Notes under the pieces: model-generated | What the model was told of the DNA's origin: nothing | The model's input: the letters and a program-made list of their open reading frames with translations, nothing else | The model's database searches: none | Assembly: GCF_006346315.1 (NCBI RefSeq) | Contig: NZ_VDMR01000010.1 | Coordinates: 92,095-156,094 of the forward strand | Length of the DNA stretch: 64,000 nt | DNA from: Nocardioides litoris | GTDB lineage: Bacteria > Actinomycetota > Actinomycetes > Propionibacteriales > Nocardioidaceae | Direction of reading: 5' to 3' | In this document: piece after piece, positions 31,915-38,252 of the stretch | How the letters are laid out: every line of letters begins with the position of its first letter | Numbering within the stretch: position 1 is the first letter of the stretch | Position numbers and translations under genes: made by a program

Positions 31915-32499
31915 TCAGGGGGTCAGCAACCCGCGCAGGGTCGCGGTCATGGCGTCGCGGGCACCGGCGACGTCGAGCCCGAGGTCGTCGCGCCAGGTCG
32001 TCCAGCACGGGTAGGCGGACGCGGCGACCACCGCCTGCAGGCGGCCGGTCGCCGCGCCCTCGAGCTCGGCGGCGAACACGACCTGGGCCTCGACGACGAT
32101 GGAGCCGACGAAGCGCGCCCGCGACTCGCGCAGCGCCGGGCTGAACGGCTCGCGGAGCGCCGCGGCGACGGCGTACGGCGCGAGGTCCTCCAGCTCCTCG
32201 GCCCGCTGGGCGCACCAGCGCCCGAGGCGCTGGTCGAGGGGGCCGTCGCCCGTCAGCGGCTGGTGCCCGGTGAGATAGCCGTGCCACAGCTCGCGGGCGG
32301 CGGCGTCGTGCAGGGCCTCGAGGTCGGGGAAGTGGGCCCACAGGCTGCGGACCGACACGCCGGCCGCCTCGGCGACCCGGGCCCCGGTGACCCGCAGCTC
32401 GCGGTCGGCCACGAGCCGGAGGAACGCCTCGATGCAGGCCGCACGGGTGCGCTGCCCCCGCAGCACGCGACCGTCGGTGGCCTGCTCCGGCTCGTCCAT
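31915..32499 (-). CDS. TetR-family regulator
   Basis: 194 residues. HTH RTRAACIEAFLRLVADRELRVTGARVAEAAGVSVRSLWAHFPDLEALHDAA (residues ~17-66). The C-terminal domain contains ELWHGYLTGHQPL and WTTWRDDLGLDVAGARDAM, like the group with a C-terminal TetR_C domain. It follows the polyester-hydrolase-like gene on the same strand after 79 nt, so it may be co-transcribed with it and regulate it; no operator dyad was identified there. Confidence 0.82.
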   Translation of the reverse strand: MDEPEQATDGRVLRGQRTRAACIEAFLRLVADRELRVTGARVAEAAGVSVRSLWAHFPDLEALHDAAARELWHGYLTGHQPLTGDGPLDQRLGRWCAQRAEELEDLAPYAVAAALREPFSPALRESRARFVGSIVVEAQVVFAAELEGAATGRLQAVVAASAYPCWTTWRDDLGLDVAGARDAMTATLRGLLTP

Positions 32500-32578
32500 G
32501 CCCGGACGGTACGCCGCCGGCACGCGGCGCGCCGTCCGGGCCGGGAAGACCGGGCGGAAGACCGGGTCGACGGGCTGC

Positions 32579-33481
32579 TCAGCCGATCCGGTAGTCGGAG
32601 ATCGCCCCGGTGGGCCGGGGGCCGGGGGTGAGGAACTGCTCGTAGCGGGTGTCGTCGTCGACGAACCGCTTGAGCCAGGCCACGGTGTAGGACGCGATGG
32701 TGGCGTTGGCGGTGTTGGGGGCGAAGTGCGAGGCGCCCGCGAGCTCGAGGTAGGCACGCCGCTCGGCGCTGGTGAGGCTGGTCCAGAAGGGGATGGCGTG
32801 CGACCCCACGGGCGCGACGGAGTCGTCCTCGGCCCCGATCTCCAGCGCCGCGGCCTGCACCTCGGGCCAGGTCTTGTCGAGGTTCCAGGGCGTCAGCCCG
32901 ACGGCGGCCTCGAGGGAGGGTCGGGTCACGGCCGCCTCGAGCGTGCCGCCGCCGCCCATCGAGTGGCCGACCACGGCCTGGCGGGTGCGGTCGACGCGGC
33001 TCGCGGTGCGCGAGTCCGCGACGACGTGGTCGAGGGCCGCCAGCAGCTGGTCGCCGCGGGCGTCGGGCTGGTCGTAGCGGCTGTTGGTGTTGAACGTGAT
33101 GACCACGAACCCGAACGACGCCAGGCGCGGCCCGAGCCAGGAGATCGACGACTCGCTCGCCGTGTAGCCCGGCGAGATGGCCACGACGCCGAAGGTGCCC
33201 TCGGCCGTCGACGTCGGGTAGGACACGGTGCCCGACCCGAACCCGCGCGAGGCGAGGTCGGAGACGGAGTACTGGCTGACCGCGAACGGGCCGCGCGTGG
33301 CCGCGATGCTCGTGCTGGTCGGCGCCGGCCCCCGCTCGTACGGCGAGGCCGCGACCGCGACCGGGGCGGGTGCGACGGCGAGGCCGGCGGTGGCGGTGAC
33401 GCCGGCGACGGCGAGCGCGAGGCGGGTGCGGACGCCTTGCCGGGCTGCGCGCCCGGTGGGGGAGGGGTGGGGTGCGGTCAT
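32579..33481 (-). CDS. Secreted cutinase-like polyester hydrolase (PETase/TfCut2 family)
   Basis: 300 residues. Signal peptide 1-~45. The mature chain follows Thermobifida cutinases and LCC closely: SPYERGPAPTSTSIAATRGPF, YPT, ISPGYTASESSISWLGPRLASFGFVVITFNTNSR, GHSMGGGGTLEA (nucleophile Ser174), LTPWNLDKTW (substrate-clamp Trp), GAEDDSVAPV (Asp220), ASHFAPN (His252), VDDDTRYEQFL. Type I features: His before the Ser, Phe after the catalytic His. Unlike LCC and TfCut2 it has no cysteine at all, so the conserved C-terminal disulphide is absent. These enzymes hydrolyse ester bonds in cutin, aliphatic and aromatic polyesters. Activity on PET is inference. Confidence 0.9.
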   Translation of the reverse strand: MTAPHPSPTGRAARQGVRTRLALAVAGVTATAGLAVAPAPVAVAASPYERGPAPTSTSIAATRGPFAVSQYSVSDLASRGFGSGTVSYPTSTAEGTFGVVAISPGYTASESSISWLGPRLASFGFVVITFNTNSRYDQPDARGDQLLAALDHVVADSRTASRVDRTRQAVVGHSMGGGGTLEAAVTRPSLEAAVGLTPWNLDKTWPEVQAAALEIGAEDDSVAPVGSHAIPFWTSLTSAERRAYLELAGASHFAPNTANATIASYTVAWLKRFVDDDTRYEQFLTPGPRPTGAISDYRIG

Positions 33482-34099
33482 GGTCGTGCCTTCCCGAGAG
33501 GTGCGGCCCCGAGCGGCCCGCGCCCACTGCGCGGGTCCTCGGAGGGTCGGCCGCAGAAGTAGTTGCAGTCATGGTGCAGCAATAGTCGACGAAGCGCCAG
33601 GGTCCCCCCAGACCCTGGCGCCCCGGCCTGCCGCCGTGGCCAGCACCCGCACGCGGTAGGCCACCGTTGTGATCCGTGTGCTTAACGGACACCGACGACG
33701 TCGATCGACGCTGGTGCGTCGTTCCTGGCATCGCGACGGCGAACCTCATCAGCGGTCGCTGGGGACGCCGAGACCATCAGCCCGACCACCATCGCTCCGA
33801 TCGGCCTCGGGACGGAGAGGGCAACTGAGGGAGGGGGAGCTCGTGGGGGCATCCGACGACGACAGGTCGCGCTCTGCGCACGGGCTGGCGTTCGTCCTGG
33901 ACGTCTCGTCGGCTCGCTCTGGACCACTGCGCCTCGCCAGGCACCGCCGCGATGACGACCCGTCAGGGCGTCCAGCGCTCGTCCCTGGCTCACGCGAAAG
34001 GCCGACCCAGGCTGCGGTCCCAGCTCCGGCTCAGGAGGCAAGAGGATAGGTACATCCCTTTCCGCACAGAGGCATTCGAGCCTCTGACCTGCGCTTTGG
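33482..34099. other. 618-bp region without a convincing gene
   Basis: Contains a 10-bp perfect hairpin (33594-33603 with 33612-33621). Longer open frames on both strands have neither the codon pattern of neighbouring genes nor recognisable domains. A 7-bp hairpin at 34067-34086 lies beyond the 3' end of the tRNA. It could be the remnant of an inserted element next to the tRNA. Confidence 0.5.
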
Positions 34100-34172
34100 T
34101 GCCCCAGGCAAGAGTCGAACTTGCGACCTTTCGCTTAGGAGGCGGCTGCTCTATCCACTGAGCTACTGGGGC
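34100..34172 (-). tRNA. tRNA-Arg (anticodon CCT)
   Basis: 73 nt. Acceptor stem GCCCCAG/CTGGGGC (7 bp), D-stem GCTC/GAGC, anticodon loop CTCCTAA (anticodon CCT), T-stem GCAAG/CTTGC with loop TTCGACT and discriminator A; CCA is not encoded. The anticodon stem GCCGC/GCGAA has only three Watson-Crick pairs, with C-A and G-A mismatches at its top, so the fold is weakened. Confidence 0.88.
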
Positions 34173-34273
34173 GGTGGGTCCATCTTGTCAGGCCAGGGCC
34201 CGAGCCGCCGCCACCGGACGGAGGTGCCGGACGGAGGTGGCGCGCGCCGACCGCTCGGGCCAGGGTGGGGCGC

Positions 34274-34429
34274 ATGGCGGAGCACCAGGACGAGACGACC
34301 GACGAGACGACCGCGGAGCCGGGCCTGCCGGGCCTGCCCATGGTCGACCTGCTGCTGTCGGTGGCCTCGGCGCAGACCGCCGACGAGCTCGACGCCATCG
34401 ACGCCGAGCTCGACAAGCGCCTGGGCTGA
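34274..34429 (+). CDS. Small acidic protein (51 aa)
   Basis: MAEHQDETTDETTAEPGLPG then LPMVDLLLSVASAQTADEL and DAIDAELDKRLG. Strong G/C third-position bias and a -10-like CAGGGT (34261-34266) 7 nt before the ATG support a real gene. The C-terminal half forms two amphipathic helices. No family recognised. Confidence 0.6.
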   Translation: MAEHQDETTDETTAEPGLPGLPMVDLLLSVASAQTADELDAIDAELDKRLG

Positions 34430-34471
34430 CGTCGTCCGCCGAGGGCCGCGCCCGGTGGGTACCGGCCCGCG

Positions 34472-35122
34472 GTGAGCACGTCGAGAGCGGTCGGGCGCGG
34501 GATCGGGACGGTCGTGGCGGCGCTGGCGCGGGTGCGGTCGACGGACAAGCCGATGCACCCGCGTGGCACCGTCCACCGGGGAACGCTGCGGCGCACCGGT
34601 GTCGCGGATCCGGTGGCGGGCAGCGGGTCGCCGTTCCTCGACACCGCCGGCGTCGACCCCGTGGTCGTGCGGGTGTCGCGGTCGGTGGGTCTGCCGCGTC
34701 CCTGGCCCGACGTCAACGGCCTGGCCATCCGGGTGCCGACGCCCGACGGGCCGGCCGACCTGCTGCTCAACGGCACCGGCCGGGGCCGGCTGGGGCGCTT
34801 CGTGCTCGCGCCCAGCACCCGGGGCGTCGGACGCTTCTGCACCACCCTGCTGCCGCTGGCCTCGCCGTCGGGGCCCGTGCTGGTGGCGGCCGAGCCCGTC
34901 GGGCCGCTCGCGTGGCGGCTGCTCTGGGCGCCGGCGTGGTCGCGGGCCTCGGCGTGGCGGGTGTTCGGCCGGCTCGAGCTGGCGCCGGCCGAGGAGGCCG
35001 AGGACGTCGACGTCACCTTCGACCCCGCCGCCGGTGCGCCACCGGGGCTCACGGTGCCGGCCTGGCAGCGTGAGCTCCGCGCGCCGTCGTACGCCGCCGC
35101 CCGGCGGGCCCGGGGCGCCTGA
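34472..35122 (+). CDS. Conserved actinobacterial protein, possibly catalase-like fold
   Basis: 216 residues. Features: MHPRGTVHRGTLRRTGV, PVVVRVSRSVGLPRPWPDVNGLAIRVPTPDGPADLLLNGTGRGRLGRFVLAP and a DVTFDPAAGAPPG end. The RVSRS...PDVNGLAIRV stretch recalls the heme-side segment of catalase-type barrels (F-x-RG... P-D-xxG-xAxKF), but the catalytic His/Asn are not obvious. Similar proteins are sometimes labelled phosphodiesterase without evidence. GTG start. Function unknown. Confidence 0.55.
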   Translation: MSTSRAVGRGIGTVVAALARVRSTDKPMHPRGTVHRGTLRRTGVADPVAGSGSPFLDTAGVDPVVVRVSRSVGLPRPWPDVNGLAIRVPTPDGPADLLLNGTGRGRLGRFVLAPSTRGVGRFCTTLLPLASPSGPVLVAAEPVGPLAWRLLWAPAWSRASAWRVFGRLELAPAEEAEDVDVTFDPAAGAPPGLTVPAWQRELRAPSYAAARRARGA

Positions 35123-35192
35123 CCTCGATTTCGCCCCCGCAGGGGTGGTGGCGCACCATGGGAAGCTCCGACCGAGCGACCCCCAGGTGACG

Positions 35193-36434
35193 ATGCACTC
35201 TCTGCCTCCCGAGCGCCCCGCGCAGCACCCGACGCCCGACGAGATCAGCAGCGAGGACCACCCCGGCCGATCGTCAGCGGGCCGGCGCTCCGCCGGTCCC
35301 CGCCGTCGCGGCCGGGCCAAGAAGCGGCACCGCGCCCTCGTCGTGGTCCTCGGCGTCGTGACCACGCTGGCCCTCGTCGTGGGCCTGGGCTCGGTGTACT
35401 TCGTGCGCCACCTCGACGACAACGTCGACTTCCAGAGCTACGACGACCAGCTCAGCAACCGGCCCGACAAGGTCGACGTCGACACCGGCCCGCAGGAGCC
35501 GCTCAACATCCTGGTCATGGGCTCCGACACCCGCGAGGGCGCCGGCAACAACATCGACGGGCTCACCGGCGACGGCGAGCGGTCGGACACCACGATCATG
35601 TTCCACCTCTCGGCCGACCGCACCTTCGCCTACGGCATCAGCATCCCGCGCGACAGCCTGGTCGACCGCCCCGAGTGCAGGGGCGAGGACGGCGAGGTCA
35701 TCCCGGGCCAGGACGACGTCATGTGGAACGAGGCCTTCGCGGTCGGCGGCCCCGCCTGCACGATGCAGCAGTTCGAGCAGCTCACCGGCGTCCGCCTCGA
35801 CAACTACGTCAAGGTCGACTTCAACGGGTTCCGCAACATGGTCGACGCCATCGGGGGCGTGGAGGTCTGCATCCCCGAGGAGGTCTCCGACCCCGCCCAC
35901 GGCATCACCATCCCGGCGGGCACCCGCGAGATCAAGGGCAACGAGGCACTCAGCTACGTCCGCGCCCGCTACACGCTCGGCGACGGCTCCGACCTCGGCC
36001 GGATCACCCGGCAGCAGGCGTTCCTCGCGGCCATGGCCGGCAAGGTCGTCTCCAAGGGCATGCTGACCCGGGTCGACCGGCTCCTCGGCTTCCTCGATGC
36101 CGCCACCCAGTCGCTGCAGACCGACTTCGACTCCGTCCGCGACATGGGCGACGTGGGCGCCTCGTTCCGCTCGGTCGGCCTCAACAAGATCAAGTTCGTC
36201 ACCGTGCCGTGGCAGTACGCCCCGGAGGACCCCAACCGCGTCGAGTGGCTGCCGGAGGCCGAGCAGCTGTGGAAGCGGGTCCAGGAGGACAGGCCGCTCG
36301 CCGGCAAGACCTCCTCCGGCGTCATCAGCGCCAAGGACGACGTCACCGGCCGGTCGGCCTCCGCGGGGGACGGGAGCGGCAAGGGCGGCGCGGTGACCAC
36401 CGAGCAGCGCAGGTCCGCCGGCCTGTGCGCGTGA
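35193..36434 (+). CDS. LytR-CpsA-Psr (LCP) family cell-wall glycopolymer ligase
   Basis: 413 residues. Cytosolic basic N-terminus (GRRSAGPRRRGRAKKRHR), TM helix ~48-70, then the LCP domain: NILVMGSDTREGAGNN, GERSDTTIMFHLSADRTFAYGISIPRDS, the DVMWNEAFAVGGPACTMQQFEQLTGVRLDNYVKVDFNGFRNMVDAIGGVEVCIPE core, and the LSYVRARYTLGDGSDLGRITRQQAF end that binds the polyprenyl-pyrophosphate head. It transfers arabinogalactan or teichoic-acid-like polymers from lipid carrier to peptidoglycan on the outer face of the membrane. Confidence 0.92.
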   Translation: MHSLPPERPAQHPTPDEISSEDHPGRSSAGRRSAGPRRRGRAKKRHRALVVVLGVVTTLALVVGLGSVYFVRHLDDNVDFQSYDDQLSNRPDKVDVDTGPQEPLNILVMGSDTREGAGNNIDGLTGDGERSDTTIMFHLSADRTFAYGISIPRDSLVDRPECRGEDGEVIPGQDDVMWNEAFAVGGPACTMQQFEQLTGVRLDNYVKVDFNGFRNMVDAIGGVEVCIPEEVSDPAHGITIPAGTREIKGNEALSYVRARYTLGDGSDLGRITRQQAFLAAMAGKVVSKGMLTRVDRLLGFLDAATQSLQTDFDSVRDMGDVGASFRSVGLNKIKFVTVPWQYAPEDPNRVEWLPEAEQLWKRVQEDRPLAGKTSSGVISAKDDVTGRSASAGDGSGKGGAVTTEQRRSAGLCA

Positions 36435-36441
36435 CCTGCGC

Positions 36442-36642
36442 GTGACCGACGAGGTCGGGCCCGCCGAGCGCTCCGAGACCCCGGAGCAGCGGCGCCGGCG
36501 GCTCGAGGCCGTCTTCGGCGACGTCCTGCCCGACACCACCCGCGACGAGCGCGACGACGCCGAGCCGTCCGGGCGTGGCCCGGGCGACTCGGCGTCGGAG
36601 GCGTGGTTGCGCGAGCAGGTCCCGCCCCACCACGGGGGCTGA
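36442..36642 (+). CDS. Small charged protein (66 aa)
   Basis: GTG start 7 nt after the LCP stop. EQRRRRLEAVFGDVLPDTTRDERDD and EAWLREQVPPHHGG; very charged, no Cys, no membrane helix. The RRRRLEAVFGDVLPDTT...WLREQVPPHH pattern recurs in actinobacterial hypothetical proteins. Function unknown. Probably in one transcript with the LCP gene. Confidence 0.6.
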   Translation: MTDEVGPAERSETPEQRRRRLEAVFGDVLPDTTRDERDDAEPSGRGPGDSASEAWLREQVPPHHGG

Positions 36643-36671
36643 GCGAGACCCGTCGCGGGAACCCGAAGGCG

Positions 36672-37043
36672 TCAGGCCTGGGGGGGCAGCGCGGAACCGC
36701 CGCCCTGGGCGACCAGGCTGTCGCGGATCTGGCGGAGCAGGGTGATGTCCTCCGGGGTGCCCGGCGGCGGGCTGGGGAAGAAGCGCTCCTTGGCCTTGAC
36801 GTAGGGCGTCACGACCAGGAAGTAGACGACCGCGGCCAGGATCACGAACGAGATGACCGCGTTGAGGAACGCACCGAACGAGTTGGCCTCGTTGCTGAAG
36901 ACGCTGTCGACGGACTCCGGCAGCTGGGCGGTGAGCCAGGCCGTGAACGTGGTGACCACGGCCCCGAACGCGGTGCCGATGATCACGGCGACGGCCAGGT
37001 CGACGAGGTTGCCGCGGAAGAGGAAGTTCTTGAAGCCGTTCAT
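36672..37043 (-). CDS. mscL: Large-conductance mechanosensitive channel MscL
   Basis: 123 residues. FKNFLFRGNLVDLAVAVIIGTAFGAVVTTFTAWL is the gating TM1 helix, AFLNAVISFVILAAVVYFLVVTPYVKAKERF is TM2, and LLRQIRDSLVAQ is the cytosolic helix bundle. It opens under membrane tension to relieve osmotic downshock. SD AGGAG precedes the ATG. Its place next to the ruc/5-FCL/UDP-glucose pyrophosphorylase block matches mycobacterial gene order. Confidence 0.96.
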   Translation of the reverse strand: MNGFKNFLFRGNLVDLAVAVIIGTAFGAVVTTFTAWLTAQLPESVDSVFSNEANSFGAFLNAVISFVILAAVVYFLVVTPYVKAKERFFPSPPPGTPEDITLLRQIRDSLVAQGGGSALPPQA

Positions 37044-37094
37044 CTTGCTCCTAGGTGTGTCCGAGACTGCCCCGACCCCCGGGGCCCGTCGAAA

Positions 37095-37745
37095 CTAGCG
37101 GCTGGACCACGCGAACGTCACCACCGAGCGCGCGGCCGCGTCGGTGACCGACGCCACCGCGGCGTCGTCGAGGCCCAGCACCACGAGCCGCCCGGCGAGG
37201 CCGGTGGGCCCGGTCGCGTCGTCCGGGGCGGGGACGGCGAGCACGACCGCCCCCGACGCGACGGTCTCGCTCCCGCCGGCCCGGGGGTCGGTCGCGACCA
37301 GGTCGATGTCGTCACCGGGGCGCAGCAGACCGGCGGCTCCGGCGTCGGGCAACCGCACCGGCACCGCGCGCAGGTCGTCGTGGCCGGTGGTGAGAGCCGG
37401 CCCGACCAGACCGACCCCGGTCAGCGGCTGGCCGCGGGTGACGGGCGCGGCCAGCACCCGGCCGTCGACCTGGTCGGCGTCGAGCACGCCCGCGGGCACC
37501 GACCCCGGCGCGAAGGCGACGGTCACCAGGTCGCCGCGCCCGAGCACCTCGCCGGCCGGGAGGTCACGCGCGGCCACCGCCACCGCCGTGGTCGCCGGCG
37601 GGGGAGTGCGGGTGGCCGCGAGGCCCGAGGCGACCGCGAGAGCCGCGCAGCCCGCGGCGAGCAGCCGGCGCTGGCGCAGCACCTGGCGGCGTACGTCGGA
37701 GGCGAGGCGGGTCAGGCGGGCGGGACGGCCGAGGTCGAGGGGCAT
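37095..37745 (-). CDS. SAF-domain protein (CpaB/RcpC-like)
   Basis: 216 residues. Basic N-terminus, TM helix ~29-45 (LLAAGCAALAVASGLAATR), SAF domain AVAVAARDLPAGEVLGRGDLVTVAFAPGSVPAGVLDADQVDGRVLAAPVTRGQPLTGVGL, then a CpaB-type second half (LLRPGDDIDLVATDP...VLAVPAP). CpaB/RcpC proteins assist Flp pilus export. Here it lies 32 kb from the tad operon, beside mscL, so it may act in that system or in an unrelated one. Confidence 0.78.
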   Translation of the reverse strand: MPLDLGRPARLTRLASDVRRQVLRQRRLLAAGCAALAVASGLAATRTPPPATTAVAVAARDLPAGEVLGRGDLVTVAFAPGSVPAGVLDADQVDGRVLAAPVTRGQPLTGVGLVGPALTTGHDDLRAVPVRLPDAGAAGLLRPGDDIDLVATDPRAGGSETVASGAVVLAVPAPDDATGPTGLAGRLVVLGLDDAAVASVTDAAARSVVTFAWSSR

Positions 37746-37804
37746 CCCGCGACGCTAGGCGCGTCGACGGGCTCGGGCGAGGGCGCCGAGGCCCTCTCCA
37801 CAGG

Positions 37805-38134
37805 TCAGGCCTTGCTGCCCGCCGACGACGAGGACGACGAGGACGACGACGAGGAGTCGGACTTCGCGGCCGGCTTCGACTCGGTCTTGGAGTCGGATTT
37901 GGTCTCCGTCTTGGTCTCGGACTTCTGCTCGCCCGAGCCGGAGCCCTTGCCGTCGGCGGCCCGGCTGTCGGTGCGGTAGAACCCGGAGCCCTTGAAGACG
38001 ACGCCGACAGCGTTGTAGAGCTTGCGCAGGCGGCCCTGGCACTCGGGGCACGTGGTCAGCGAGTCCTCGGTGAAGGACTGGACCTGCTCGAACGCGTGCC
38101 CGCACTCGGTGCAGGCGTACTGGTAGGTCGGCAC
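37805..38134 (-). CDS. ruc: FmdB-type zinc-ribbon protein, Ruc (Rv0991c) homologue
   Basis: 109 residues. MPTYQYACTECGHAFEQVQSFTEDSLTTCPECQGRLRKLYNAVGVVFKGSGFYRTD: zinc ribbon with Cys8, Cys11, Cys29 and Cys32, then a disordered Lys/Glu/Thr/Ser tail ending in a run of serines. In M. tuberculosis the protein of this size and layout, next to 5-FCL and galU genes, is Ruc, a redox-switched chaperone whose gene is in the HrcA heat-shock regulon. The same neighbours and a CIRCE operator occur here. The GTG at 38134 has GAGGAG upstream. Chaperone activity is inferred from the homologue. Confidence 0.85.
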   Translation of the reverse strand: MPTYQYACTECGHAFEQVQSFTEDSLTTCPECQGRLRKLYNAVGVVFKGSGFYRTDSRAADGKGSGSGEQKSETKTETKSDSKTESKPAAKSDSSSSSSSSSSSAGSKA

Positions 38135-38150
38135 GGCGGGGCTCCTCGTG

Positions 38151-38190
38151 GAGGCGGGTGGAGGCGGGTGGAGGCGGGTGGAGAGGGGTG
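38151..38190. repeat. 10-bp tandem repeat upstream of the zinc-ribbon gene
   Basis: Three perfect copies of GAGGCGGGTG and a fourth with two changes, in the leader of the minus-strand zinc-ribbon gene. Such runs change copy number easily and could alter its promoter spacing. Confidence 0.8.
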
Positions 38191-38211
38191 ATCGGGTCCG
38201 GGGCGGAGGGA

Positions 38212-38238
38212 TTGGCACTCGCGCCCGTCGAGTGCCAA
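38212..38238. promoter_or_regulatory. CIRCE operator (HrcA site)
   Basis: TTGGCACTC - N9 - GAGTGCCAA, a perfect 9-9-9 inverted repeat matching the CIRCE consensus TTAGCACTC-N9-GAGTGCTAA. It lies between the divergent ruc-like and penicillin-acylase genes, 3 nt before a -10-like TACGGC (38242-38247) of the acylase and 78 bp upstream of the zinc-ribbon start. HrcA bound here should repress one or both genes until heat shock. Confidence 0.88.
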
Positions 38239-38252
38239 CGATACGGCACGGC

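Noticed and set aside
33669..34049. Possible gene in the stretch before the tRNA
   Set aside because: Frames on both strands lack the codon bias of neighbours, a ribosome-binding site and any recognisable domain.
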